NCBI RefSeq assembly: GCF_003688495.1
Contig: NZ_REFH01000010.1
Location: 434,001-498,000 of the forward strand
Direction: 5' to 3'
DNA: 64,000 nucleotides
Origin: Flavobacterium weaverense
Lineage (GTDB): Bacteria > Bacteroidota > Bacteroidia > Flavobacteriales > Flavobacteriaceae
The notes under the pieces are model-generated. The model was not told the DNA's origin, searched no databases, and saw only the letters and a list, made by a program, of their open reading frames with translations. A program made the translations under genes and the position numbers. Positions 16,996 to 25,322 of the stretch are shown piece by piece. How positions within the stretch are numbered: the stretch's first letter is position 1; the number at the start of each line of letters is the position of its first letter.

Positions 16996-17910
16996 ATGAA
17001 AAAGAACGTTTTAATTAGTGGTGGTTCAGGATTTATAGGTAGACATTTGACTGATTTATTGATTAGCAAAGGCTACACAGTTTCAATTCTAAGCAGGTCG
17101 GAAAAACAGAATAAAAAAGATATTTTCTATTATAAATGGGACGTCGCGGCTCAGTTTATAGAAGAGGATGCAGTCTTGAAAGCAGATTATATTATTCATC
17201 TTGCAGGAGAGAATATCGCTGAGAAGCGTTGGACTGCAAAAAGGAAAGCGGCTATTATTGATAGTAGGGAGAAATCAACGCAACTCCTATATATGGTACT
17301 TAAAAAACATTACAAGAAATTGGATGCTTTTATTTCTGCGTCAGCTGTTGGTTACTATGGCGCTGTTAATGGAGAAGAGATTTGTAAAGAAAGTGATGCT
17401 CCAGCAAATGACTTCTTGGGTTACGCCTGTCAGAAGTGGGAAGACTCCATTGATTTCATTGAGAATTTAAACATTCGCACGGTAAAAATAAGAACAGGCT
17501 TAGTAATGGGTAGAAACGACGGATTCTTGAAGCAATTGATTCCACTATTTAAATATAGATTAGGTTCGGCTTTAGGTTCTGGAAAACAGTATATGCCGTG
17601 GATTCATATAGATGATTTATGTGGCATGTATTACCAAGCTATAATTAAGGAAGATATGGCCGGACCATATAATGCTGCTGTATGTGATAATACAAACAAT
17701 AGTGTTTTTTCTAAAACTTTGGCTCGTGTTTTTGGTTATTCAATATGGTTGCCGAACGTTCCTGAATTTGTATTAAAAATGGCTTTAGGGGAAATGTCAA
17801 AAATTGTTTTAACTGGAAGAAGAGTTTCATCTGAAAAGATTGAAGAAACTGGTTTTAATTTTAAATACAAACAATTAGAAGAAGCGCTTAAAGATTGTGT
17901 AAAGGATTAG
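16996..17910 (+). CDS. TIGR01777 family NAD-dependent epimerase/dehydratase-like protein
   Basis: A 304-residue extended-SDR protein of the TIGR01777 (YfcH/SulA-like) family. It opens VLISGGSGFIGRHLTDLL and has HLAGENIAEKRW, SASAVGYYG and MPWIHIDD, all typical. The reaction is unknown. It is transcribed divergently from the photolyase operon and shares the operator, so it likely belongs to the light regulon. The related genes in this island (three SDR-type proteins) hint at several redox steps on unknown small molecules. Confidence 0.87.
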   Translation: MKKNVLISGGSGFIGRHLTDLLISKGYTVSILSRSEKQNKKDIFYYKWDVAAQFIEEDAVLKADYIIHLAGENIAEKRWTAKRKAAIIDSREKSTQLLYMVLKKHYKKLDAFISASAVGYYGAVNGEEICKESDAPANDFLGYACQKWEDSIDFIENLNIRTVKIRTGLVMGRNDGFLKQLIPLFKYRLGSALGSGKQYMPWIHIDDLCGMYYQAIIKEDMAGPYNAAVCDNTNNSVFSKTLARVFGYSIWLPNVPEFVLKMALGEMSKIVLTGRRVSSEKIEETGFNFKYKQLEEALKDCVKD

Positions 17911-17912
17911 AT

Positions 17913-18452
17913 TTATTTAAGTAAACAGATAATTTGTGTATTTACATTTTTAGAAATTTTGCTTCGAACTAATAAAGGTATTTCAATTTTGAAATCATCC
18001 GTATTTAAAGGGAACTCTGACGTAAATTCGATACCTTTTTCGACTTTTCTTAAAGTTCCTTTAACAGACATTTTTTTAGAACGACCATGTAGTGTCATTT
18101 TACCATTAATTTGATAAGAGTTTGGTTGAGAAGTAATAGTAGCTAAATTAAATTTTTCGATTATTCCTTAAAATATAGCTTTAGCGTAACGATCACTTTC
18201 CATGTAGTTGCTGTTGAAGTGCTGCTCCATTAAGCTTCTTTCAAATTTAAAATCCTTAACCGTAACCCAACAAGTAAACTCGCCCGTTTTTGTAATTAGT
18301 ACACACCTCGCTTTGTTATTTGTAGCTTTCACTTCTTCGAATAAAGGAATGGATGCTTCAAAATTTACGATGCCATTATTGGACATCATTTTTTCTTGAG
18401 CATGTAATGTAAATGAAAGTAATGTTAAAAGTAAAAAAGTAATTTTTTTCAT
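17913..18452 (-). pseudogene. YceI-like secreted protein, interrupted by an in-frame stop
   Basis: One reading frame of 180 codons covers a YceI-like protein with a signal peptide (KKITFLLLTLLSFTLHAQ), but an in-frame TAA at 18168-18170 divides it. The first part ends SDRYAKAIF-stop and the second resumes GIIEKFNLATITSQPNS and runs to a normal stop. A single base change from AAA (lysine) would explain it. YceI-family proteins bind isoprenoids in the periplasm, which would suit a pigment neighbourhood. It may be a recent pseudogene or a sequencing error. Confidence 0.75.
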
Positions 18453-18612
18453 ATTAGTCTATGAGTTAATTACTTAAAGTTACAAAAAATAATCCGTATT
18501 CAAAACGAAAAGAAAGGCCGCTGCTAGCGCTGAATGTATAAAGATTGTTGTCCTATTATATAAGGTAGAATAGATCGTTGTTATGGGAATGAGCTGAAGT
18601 TATTAATGAAAC

Positions 18613-19161
18613 TTATTTTAGCTCTAATTTGATGTTATAATTCTTCAGACTTTCGATCGACTCCTCAGAGCTGTAATCAAATTCCTCTTCGTGAATATTT
18701 TGCTCTTTTTTTAATGCAATTTGCTTGATACAATTTATAAAGCGTCTCACATCTTTCTTTTGAGATAAAATTAGTCCTGGAACAGGAATATTTACTCCAT
18801 CTTTATCTTTCGCAACCATTGTAAAGTAAGAGGAATTGCAATGTTTTATTTGGCCGGTCTGAATGTTTTCAGCTTCTACTCGAATACCAATAATCATGGA
18901 GCTTTTACCAACATAGTTAACACTTGCTTTCATAGTAACCAATTCACCGACCTCAATAGGATTCAGGAAATTTACTGTATCTACGGAAGCGGTAACACAA
19001 TAATTACCTGAAAATTTTGAAGCACAAGCAAAGGCGATCTGATCTAATAAGGATAAGATATAGCCTCCGTGAATTTTACCACTAAAATTGGAATGGCTAG
19101 GAAGCATTAATTGTGAAATACTGATATCAGACGAAGAAACAGTTTTAAAAATTGGATTCAT
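18613..19161 (-). CDS. Acyl-CoA thioesterase, hotdog fold
   Basis: A 182-residue hotdog-fold thioesterase of the YciA/BACH type. The key segment is FSGKIHGGYILSLLDQIAFACASKFSGNYCVTASVDTV, split here as GKIHGGYILSLLDQ with the acidic catalytic residue. The middle GELVTMKASVNYVGKSSM also fits. It would hydrolyse acyl-CoA thioesters in the cytoplasm. Its stop is about 160 bases from the broken YceI gene, and its start lies directly beside the stop of the small membrane protein gene; all are on the minus strand. Confidence 0.85.
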   Translation of the reverse strand: MNPIFKTVSSSDISISQLMLPSHSNFSGKIHGGYILSLLDQIAFACASKFSGNYCVTASVDTVNFLNPIEVGELVTMKASVNYVGKSSMIIGIRVEAENIQTGQIKHCNSSYFTMVAKDKDGVNIPVPGLILSQKKDVRRFINCIKQIALKKEQNIHEEEFDYSSEESIESLKNYNIKLELK

Positions 19162-19527
19162 TTATTTTATTTTAAATGGAGAATTGACTTTTTTAACAGA
19201 CGTAATAAAGTAGCGCGTGTCGCCCCACCAAGGAAAAGTTTTATACCGTTCCTTATAACTTACTTGGACATATTGGCCCTCCATATTTTTTAAATCTGTA
19301 ATTACGTTTTTCTCACTATCTAAAACTGAAAAAGAAAATATTTGAGCTCCTGAAATTCCCTGACTTATTTCGCCTTCCCACGTTTTAAACAGAATTCCTT
19401 TATGACTCACTTTTATAAGTTCGCCTGAACGAACGCCTTCGCTATACGATGCATTGTGCAAAAAGCCAAAATAGACTCCGACTACCACTGCACTTATAGC
19501 AACTATTATTAATAGAAATTTTTTCAT
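19162..19527 (-). CDS. Conserved hypothetical membrane-anchored protein
   Basis: A 121-residue protein with one N-terminal membrane segment (KKFLLIIVAISAVVVGVYFGF) and a small exported beta-rich domain containing SHKGILFKTWEGE and FPWWGDTRYFITSVK. Similar small proteins are common in flavobacteria and are sometimes mislabelled as phosphogluconate dehydrogenase; there is no such enzyme motif here. It lies between rmuC and the thioesterase with spacers of only a few bases, so the three form an operon. No function is known. Confidence 0.75.
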   Translation of the reverse strand: MKKFLLIIVAISAVVVGVYFGFLHNASYSEGVRSGELIKVSHKGILFKTWEGEISQGISGAQIFSFSVLDSEKNVITDLKNMEGQYVQVSYKERYKTFPWWGDTRYFITSVKKVNSPFKIK

Positions 19528-19533
19528 GGATAA

Positions 19534-20904
19534 TTAATTTAATAGATGATTTTCGTCTTTTTCTGCTCGATTTATAATATTTTCAGGAAGTGCTTTTTTA
19601 GCTTTAGCACCCATTTTTTTTAATTTTTCAACGCTAGTTATTAAGTTACCTTTTCCATCGACTAATTTATTCATTGCGCCCGTATACTCCGTTTTTGTTT
19701 CGTCAATCTTTTTTCCTATCCGAATTAAATCACTCACAAAACCCTCAAATTTATCATATAATGCTCCCGCTTGTCGCGCAATTTCTAATGCATTTTCTTG
19801 CTGTTTTTGATTCGTCCACATGCTATCTATAGTTCTCAAAGTGGCTAATAAAGTTGCGGGAGTCACAATTACAATATTTTTTTCGAATGCTTTATTGTAT
19901 AAACTAGTATCTTCATTCAGCGCCATCGCAAATGCAGGCTCAATGGGAATAAATAAAAGTACAAAATCTTGGCTCTCGATTTGGTATAATTCGTGGTAGT
20001 TTTTATTTCCTAATTGCTCGACGTGTCTTTTAATAGATAATACATGTTCTTTCAAATAACCATTCTTTACGATATCATCTTCTTCGTTGATGAATTTTTC
20101 ATAAGCTGTCAATGAAACTTTCGAATCTACAATCATTTTTTTACCATCTGGTAAATTAATGACTACGTCAGGAAACACGCGATTTCCTTCTGCAGTTGTA
20201 AAAGCTTGCTGCACTTCATATTCGCGTCCTTTCTCTAATCCTGATTTTTCAAGCACACGTTCGAGAACTAATTCACCCCAATTACCTTGCATTTTGCTAT
20301 CGCCTTTCAATGCTTTAGTCAAGTTTATGGTTTCCTTGCTCATTTGAATATTCATTTCGCGTAAACCCAAAATTTGTTGGCGCAATGCAGCATGATAATC
20401 AATACTTTCTTTATGTGTGTCTTCTACTTTTTTCTCGAATAACTGAATTTTATCTTGCAGTGGAGTCAAGATATTTTTCATATTCTCTTTGTTTTGCTCT
20501 GTAAATTTATTCGATTTTTCTTCCAGAATTTTATTGGCTAAATTTTCGAATTCCTTTGTGAATTTCTCTTGCAGCTTTTCGACTTCTTCTTTTTGTTCTT
20601 TGTTGCGTTCCCACAGATTTTCAAAATCAACTTCTTTCTTAGAAAGCTGAATAGCTAGACTGTCTTTCTCCGTTCGGATCGATTCTTTTTCAGAATTGCT
20701 GTTTTGTAACTGCTTGTCGAAATTGGCTTTTTCAGCATCAATTTGTTCTTTTAATTGATTGATCTGCGCATTAGCAGCAATCATTTTTTCTTCCAAACTA
20801 ATTTTTTCCGAAAGGAATCGAGATGAGAATATTAGTTTGCCAAGAAAAATGCCTAGGAGTAGCGCAATGATAAAAACGACTAAAAACGGTAGTATAGTAG
20901 ACAT
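19534..20904 (-). CDS. rmuC: DNA recombination protein RmuC
   Basis: A 456-residue RmuC-family protein. An N-terminal membrane helix (LPFLVVFIIALLLGIFLG) is followed by a long coiled coil (about residues 35-180) and the conserved nuclease-like domain with NWGELVLERVLEKSGLEKG, PDVVINLPDGKKMIVDSKVS and LLFIPIEPAFAMAL. RmuC limits inversions at short inverted repeats and is thought to act as a nuclease. Length is normal. It appears to be the first gene of a three-gene operon. Confidence 0.92.
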   Translation of the reverse strand: MSTILPFLVVFIIALLLGIFLGKLIFSSRFLSEKISLEEKMIAANAQINQLKEQIDAEKANFDKQLQNSNSEKESIRTEKDSLAIQLSKKEVDFENLWERNKEQKEEVEKLQEKFTKEFENLANKILEEKSNKFTEQNKENMKNILTPLQDKIQLFEKKVEDTHKESIDYHAALRQQILGLREMNIQMSKETINLTKALKGDSKMQGNWGELVLERVLEKSGLEKGREYEVQQAFTTAEGNRVFPDVVINLPDGKKMIVDSKVSLTAYEKFINEEDDIVKNGYLKEHVLSIKRHVEQLGNKNYHELYQIESQDFVLLFIPIEPAFAMALNEDTSLYNKAFEKNIVIVTPATLLATLRTIDSMWTNQKQQENALEIARQAGALYDKFEGFVSDLIRIGKKIDETKTEYTGAMNKLVDGKGNLITSVEKLKKMGAKAKKALPENIINRAEKDENHLLN

Positions 20905-21087
20905 GAAAAATAGGTTTTGAAAAGTAAAAGTAAGGAATAATATGAATTGTAAGATTTAAAAGGCGTTTAGTGCCGGTGATTGATTTAATAGTTTTTTTTT
21001 GGAGCTGATTTCTTCAGCATAAAAGACTCTAATTAGGAAATATTCTGCTTAGGTTTATAATAAATTTTTTAATATTGAATTTATATT

Positions 21088-21103
21088 GGTGTATATTTAC
21101 ACC
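21088..21103. promoter_or_regulatory. Operator palindrome of the parDE operon
   Basis: GGTGTA-TATT-TACACC is a perfect 6-base inverted repeat 15 bases upstream of the ATG of the antitoxin. Type II antitoxins usually repress their own operon through such sites close to the start. The position overlaps where a -7 element would lie. Confidence 0.6.
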
Positions 21104-21118
21104 ACTAATATTTTAATT

Positions 21119-21358
21119 ATGTCAAGACAAAGTATCACATTAGCAGAGAAAAATGATGAATGGTTAAAAAATCAAGTTGCTGAACAAGAGTTTTCGAGTA
21201 AAAGTGAAGCTGTGAATTTTTTAATTAAGCAAGCGCGTGAGCGTGAAGAGTATCATGAATACGTTCAAATGAAAATTGATAGAGGTTTAAAAAGCGGATT
21301 TAGTACTAAAACTAAAGAAGAGCTTTTAGAACAAATTAGAAGTCGCTTGAATGTATAA
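21119..21358 (+). CDS. parD: ParD-like antitoxin
   Basis: A 79-residue ribbon-helix-helix antitoxin: SRQSITLAEKNDEWLKNQV opens the DNA-binding part, and EFSSKSEAVNFLIKQAREREE the helical part. The C-terminal tail would neutralise the toxin. The ATG at 21119 is preferred over an upstream start because the ribbon-helix-helix begins there and the operator lies just before it. The gene overlaps the toxin gene by eight bases. ParD/ParE naming follows the family, not a test. Confidence 0.85.
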   Translation: MSRQSITLAEKNDEWLKNQVAEQEFSSKSEAVNFLIKQAREREEYHEYVQMKIDRGLKSGFSTKTKEELLEQIRSRLNV

Positions 21359-21626
21359 GTTTACCCTTTCGTTTGAGGCAGAGGAGGATATTACCAGGAT
21401 TTTTGAATTTGGTTTGGGAAGATTTGGTTTACTTCAGGCAAATAAGTATTACAGTATGTTATTTGAATGTTTTAACAAAATTGCTTTAAATCCCTTTTTA
21501 TTTCCAGCAGTATTAAGATATAAAGATGTCGAGCGCTATTGCGTTTGCGGCGTCGACACAATCTATTATAATATTAACGGTGACGAAATTGAAATTGTAA
21601 CGATAATTGGAAGGCAAGATTATTAA
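21351..21626 (+). CDS. parE: ParE/RelE-superfamily toxin
   Basis: A 91-residue toxin of the RelE/ParE superfamily, with YKFTLSFEAEEDITRIFEFG at the start and RYKDVERYCVCGVDTIYYNINGDEIEIVTIIGRQD at the end, the usual C-terminal strand pattern. ParE proteins inhibit DNA gyrase; RelE proteins cut mRNA. The RxD end and the ParD partner favour ParE. It is complete and of normal size. Confidence 0.85.
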   Translation: MYKFTLSFEAEEDITRIFEFGLGRFGLLQANKYYSMLFECFNKIALNPFLFPAVLRYKDVERYCVCGVDTIYYNINGDEIEIVTIIGRQDY

Positions 21627-21796
21627 GTAAAATTTATATTAATTAACCTGTCTACAATCAACCGTAGTTGAGTTGAGTTTTCTATTAAAATGGGCTGATT
21701 CTAAATTTGCTTGACCTTACTCCAAATATGCTTTAATCCCCTAATTTTAATTCCGTTTCTCCTTTTATTTTAAAATTTTAATATTAAATGTTCCAC

Positions 21797-21840
21797 AAAA
21801 AAAAAGCCAATAAGGATTTTCATCTCTATTGGCTTTTTTT
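21797..21840. terminator. Bidirectional rho-independent terminator
   Basis: AAAAAGCCAATA and TATTGGCTTTTT form a stem with A- and T-runs on both sides. It lies about 170 bases beyond parE and 16 bases beyond the convergent hypothetical gene at 21857, so it can serve both. Confidence 0.8.
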
Positions 21841-21856
21841 GAAAAAAATATAAAAA

Positions 21857-22231
21857 CTATTCGTCTAATTTGATATTGCCTCGATCTTCGTGATTGTCTG
21901 GATGAGATGCAGGATAACGATGAGCGGTAATGTCTGAATTTAAATCTTTATTTTCGACAGTTCGCATTTCTTCTTTTTCAGAAGATACAGCCCGACTTAA
22001 ACTTTCGTTTTCGTTCCAATTTCTCTCTTCGTCAGGAATTGATGCAACACTTCCATCCACATTACGCGCTCTTTGCACAATTTTTTTATTGCCATTAGCG
22101 TCAATTTCTACTTCTTCTGTAATATTAGATGTAGCAGAATTGTAATCTTCAGGAATGTTCTCGCCACTAAATCCCTCATTTGTATTCTGCTTATTATTTG
22201 TCTTTTTTGAACCTAAATCGTTGCTTTCCAT
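21857..22231 (-). CDS. Hypothetical hydrophilic protein
   Basis: A 124-residue, highly polar and probably unstructured protein rich in N, E, S and D (for example SNDLGSKKTNNKQNTNEGF, then VEIDANGNKKIVQRARNVDGS). No domain or signal peptide is visible. A good terminator follows it, which supports expression. I do not recognise a function; a stress-related disordered protein is one possibility, nothing more. Confidence 0.6.
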   Translation of the reverse strand: MESNDLGSKKTNNKQNTNEGFSGENIPEDYNSATSNITEEVEIDANGNKKIVQRARNVDGSVASIPDEERNWNENESLSRAVSSEKEEMRTVENKDLNSDITAHRYPASHPDNHEDRGNIKLDE

Positions 22232-22403
22232 AATGATTAATTTTAATGAATATCATTTTACTTAGGTATAATATTACGAATATTAAGCGGTGAATTTGAA
22301 TTATTTAACATGTTTTTATGTAGAATGATCTAAATGCAGCTACTTACCATTTCACATTTAGTGAAAACAAAACTATCTTTGCATTTACTAATCGTATCGC
22401 TTC

Positions 22404-22970
22404 ATGTCGCATTGTCATTTCATTATTCATAAGCCTTACGGCTATTTAAGTCAGTTTATTTACGAATTAAAAAGGAAAAAGAAACTGCTAGGCGAATTGT
22501 ATGATTTTCCGAAAGGAACCATGGCTATAGGGCGTCTAGACGAGGACTCCGAGGGATTACTTTTACTTACTACAGATGGAATGATGAGTGAAACGATCAG
22601 GAGTAAAAAAGTAGATAAAGAGTATTACGTTCAAGTCGACGGAATCATTACTCAAGCCGCAATAGAACAATTGCAAAAAGGAGTTGAAATTGGATTTAAC
22701 GGAACTAAGTACATTACGAAGCCTTGTCACGCTAAATTAATTACAGAAATTCCTGCTTTTGGAGCGAGAGGTAAAAAGATACGGGATGAACGACACGGAC
22801 CAACATCTTGGGCTTCAATTACTGTAAATGAAGGGAAATTTCGTCAAGTTCGCAAAATGACTGCTGCTGTTGGATTTCCTACTTTGCGCTTAGTACGCGT
22901 TCGAATAGGAAATGTGCATCTTAATGACTTACAAGCTGGAGAAGTTGTTGTAGTTGACAGTTTTCAATAG
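22404..22970 (+). CDS. rluE: rRNA large-subunit pseudouridine synthase E-like
   Basis: A 188-residue RsuA/RluB/E-family pseudouridine synthase without an S4 domain, like RluE. It opens HFIIHKPYGYLSQF and has the catalytic aspartate motif GRLDEDSEGLLLLTTDG. The C-terminus has GKFRQVRKMTAAVGFPTLRLVRVRIG. It would modify a 23S rRNA uridine. A -7 element TATCTTTG (22374-22381) lies 22 bases before the ATG. Target site assignment rests on family likeness only. Confidence 0.87.
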   Translation: MSHCHFIIHKPYGYLSQFIYELKRKKKLLGELYDFPKGTMAIGRLDEDSEGLLLLTTDGMMSETIRSKKVDKEYYVQVDGIITQAAIEQLQKGVEIGFNGTKYITKPCHAKLITEIPAFGARGKKIRDERHGPTSWASITVNEGKFRQVRKMTAAVGFPTLRLVRVRIGNVHLNDLQAGEVVVVDSFQ

Positions 22971-23050
22971 CAATAGTAATTTCAGATGAAATAAAAAATC
23001 TTCAATCAATCAAGCAACCTCAGAACTTTAATAAAAAATCAAAAATCTAA

Positions 23051-23506
23051 ATGTTAAATATTGTTTTAATAGAACCAGAAATACCTAACAATACTGGAAA
23101 TATCGGTCGTTTGTGCGTTGGTACTGAAAGTCGGTTGCATCTAGTTCATCCTTTTGGTTTTGTGATTAATGATAAAAACTTGAAGCGTTCCGGACTCGAT
23201 TATTGGGTGCATCTTGATGTAACTGAATATGAAAATGTAGCGGAATGGAAAGCGCAAATTTCTGATTTATCACGCGTTTTTCTAATGAGTTCGCATGCCG
23301 AAAAATCCTATTTAGAAACAGAATTTCAAGATGGTGATTGGTTGGTTTTTGGAAAAGAAAGCAAAGGATTGAGTGCTGAGGTTTTGGAGCAATTTGAGAA
23401 TCATCTTACGATTCCTATGTCAAATTTAATACGAAGTTTTAATATTGCAAATTCCGTAGCTTTCGTTATTGGTGAAGCCAAAAGGCAAATTATGTTAGAT
23501 AAGTAG
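23051..23506 (+). CDS. trmL: tRNA (cytidine/uridine-34-2'-O)-methyltransferase
   Basis: A 151-residue SPOUT methyltransferase of the TrmL type, which methylates the wobble base of certain leucine tRNAs. The family signatures IEPEIPNNTGNIGRLC, FGKESKGLS and IPMSNLIRSFNIANSVAFVIGE are all present and form the trefoil knot SAM site. Length is standard. It ends one base before the convergent ABC transporter gene. Confidence 0.93.
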   Translation: MLNIVLIEPEIPNNTGNIGRLCVGTESRLHLVHPFGFVINDKNLKRSGLDYWVHLDVTEYENVAEWKAQISDLSRVFLMSSHAEKSYLETEFQDGDWLVFGKESKGLSAEVLEQFENHLTIPMSNLIRSFNIANSVAFVIGEAKRQIMLDK

Positions 23507-23507
23507 T

Positions 23508-24290
23508 TTAAACAATTATAAACTTTCCTTTTTCTGGGTCAAAAACAATATGTTCGTCATTAAATAATCTACTAAAACTGCCTTTTGCAATAAAATTACA
23601 AGGTTCGTCTTGAATTACAGTTTTTGGTGTCATAATGATCATCTCGTCACTCAATTGTATTGCCATATCGATATCATGTGTCGAAAAAAGAATACATTTA
23701 TCTGTTTCCTTTGTTAACTTTTTAAGCAATTTAAATAGCGAAACTTTATGTAACAAATCAAGATGCGTCGTTGGTTCGTCCAAAATTATTAAAGGTGTAT
23801 CTTGAGCTAGCGCTCTTGCAATCAAAACCTTTTGTAATTGACCATCACTTATTTCGAAATGCTTTTTATCAGCTAAATGAGTAATTTGAGTTAACTCCAT
23901 TGCCTCATTTACCTTAGTAATGTCTTCTGCGGTTAATTTTCCAATCCAGTTCGTGTACGGTTGTCGCCCTAACGCGATCAATTCGAAAACAGTTAAATTG
24001 CTAGGTGGTAATTTTTCAGTCAGCACTACACTTAAATTTTTGGCTAATGTTAGAGCATCTAGTTCGTGAATATTAACTTGGTTTAGTAGTACGGTTCCTG
24101 ATATTGTCTTTTGAATTCCCGTAATCGTTCGTAATAGGGTAGATTTCCCAATTCCGTTGGCGCCTATTAAAGAGATCAACTTTCCTTTTTTCAGAGATAA
24201 ATCAATATCAGATGCGATTACAGTATTGTGTTTTTTGGAAGTGTAACCAATGGATATTTTGGAAGCTTGTAAAATGATTTCGTTTTTCAT
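23508..24290 (-). CDS. btuD: ABC transporter ATP-binding protein, probable cobalamin importer
   Basis: A 260-residue ATPase of the FecCD/BtuD class. It has the Walker A (LIGANGIGKSTLLR), the signature region (HFEISDGQLQKVLIARALAQ), Walker B (PLIILDEPTTHLD) and the switch histidine (FSTHD). It would power import through the adjacent permease. It overlaps the permease stop by one base. Iron-siderophore import is the family alternative, but the riboswitch-controlled BtuB and BtuG-like genes next door favour cobalamin. Confidence 0.85.
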   Translation of the reverse strand: MKNEIILQASKISIGYTSKKHNTVIASDIDLSLKKGKLISLIGANGIGKSTLLRTITGIQKTISGTVLLNQVNIHELDALTLAKNLSVVLTEKLPPSNLTVFELIALGRQPYTNWIGKLTAEDITKVNEAMELTQITHLADKKHFEISDGQLQKVLIARALAQDTPLIILDEPTTHLDLLHKVSLFKLLKKLTKETDKCILFSTHDIDMAIQLSDEMIIMTPKTVIQDEPCNFIAKGSFSRLFNDEHIVFDPEKGKFIIV

Positions 24291-25321
24291 TAATTGATCA
24301 TTTTTTGTTTTCTAATCAAGAGCCAAATTACGATTGGTGCGCCAAAAATACTTGTAACAGCGTTTATTGGCAAGGTAATGTCACTTCCCGGAAGTTGGGA
24401 AATACTATCACAAATAAGCATAATTAATGCACCAAATAGGATCGTACTCCAAAATAATATTGTGTGGTTACTCGTTTGGAAAACTAGTTTTGCAATGTGA
24501 GGAACTGCTAATCCTACAAATGCAATAGGACCTGCAAAAGCGGTGATGCTTCCAGCCAAAATACTAGTTGCAAATATGATTATCATTCGTGATTTTTTAT
24601 AGTTCAATCCTAAACTTTTTGCGTAGTTTTCGCCAAGAAGTAAAGCGTTCAAAGGTTTTATGCTTAAAATACTTAATAGTAAACCGCTCACAACGCAACA
24701 AGTTAAAATCACAATTGCAGTCCACGATAAATTTCCTAAATTTCCTAATGACCAAAAAGTGAATTTTTGTAATTGTTCTGCAGTGCTGAAATAAGTTAGT
24801 GTTCCTACAATTGCACTGGTTAAACTCCCAAACATAAGCCCGACAATTAATATCGCCATAGTATCGCGCAAACGATGTGAAACCGTTAAAACTGCCAGTA
24901 AAACTGCAAAACTTCCTAGACTAGATGCCAAAACAATTCCATAAGAAGACAATAAAAATGTCGCTAAAAATGAAGGCATCAGTGCAGCGCCTAAAATAAC
25001 TATTGCTACTCCTAAACTAGCGCCAGAACTCAGTCCTAAAACGTACGGTCCAGCGAGAGGATTTCTAAATAAAGTTTGCATTAATAAACCACTTATAGAT
25101 AAGCCCATTCCCACAAGAATAGCTGCTAAAGCTTTAGGCAAGCGATAATTAACAATGATATAATGCCAAGTTTCTTTAGTGGGAGTTCCTCCAATAAGAC
25201 TATTAAAAACTTCCTTTAAAGGAATGGACACTGATCCTAAACTAATGTTTATTAAGAACAACAAGATAACTCCAAAGGTTAGGAGTACAAAAAGTAAGGA
25301 GTTTCGGTTTGAGTTGTTCAA
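24290..25321 (-). CDS. btuC: FecCD-family ABC transporter permease, probable cobalamin importer
   Basis: A 343-residue permease with about ten membrane segments and the family signatures LPKALAAILVGMGLSISG, NPLAGPYVLGLSSGASLG and GPIAFVGLAVPHIAKLV. These match BtuC/FecCD permeases that carry corrinoids, siderophores or heme. It lies between btuD and the binding-protein gene with a one-base overlap and a one-base gap, so the three are one operon. The substrate is inferred from context. Confidence 0.87.
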   Translation of the reverse strand: MNNSNRNSLLFVLLTFGVILLFLINISLGSVSIPLKEVFNSLIGGTPTKETWHYIIVNYRLPKALAAILVGMGLSISGLLMQTLFRNPLAGPYVLGLSSGASLGVAIVILGAALMPSFLATFLLSSYGIVLASSLGSFAVLLAVLTVSHRLRDTMAILIVGLMFGSLTSAIVGTLTYFSTAEQLQKFTFWSLGNLGNLSWTAIVILTCCVVSGLLLSILSIKPLNALLLGENYAKSLGLNYKKSRMIIIFATSILAGSITAFAGPIAFVGLAVPHIAKLVFQTSNHTILFWSTILFGALIMLICDSISQLPGSDITLPINAVTSIFGAPIVIWLLIRKQKMIN

Positions 25322-25322
25322 T

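Noticed and set aside
17913-18452. Two separate small genes instead of one broken YceI gene
   Set aside because: Both parts and the 23 codons between them lie in one frame and read as one YceI-like protein, so a single interrupted gene is simpler.
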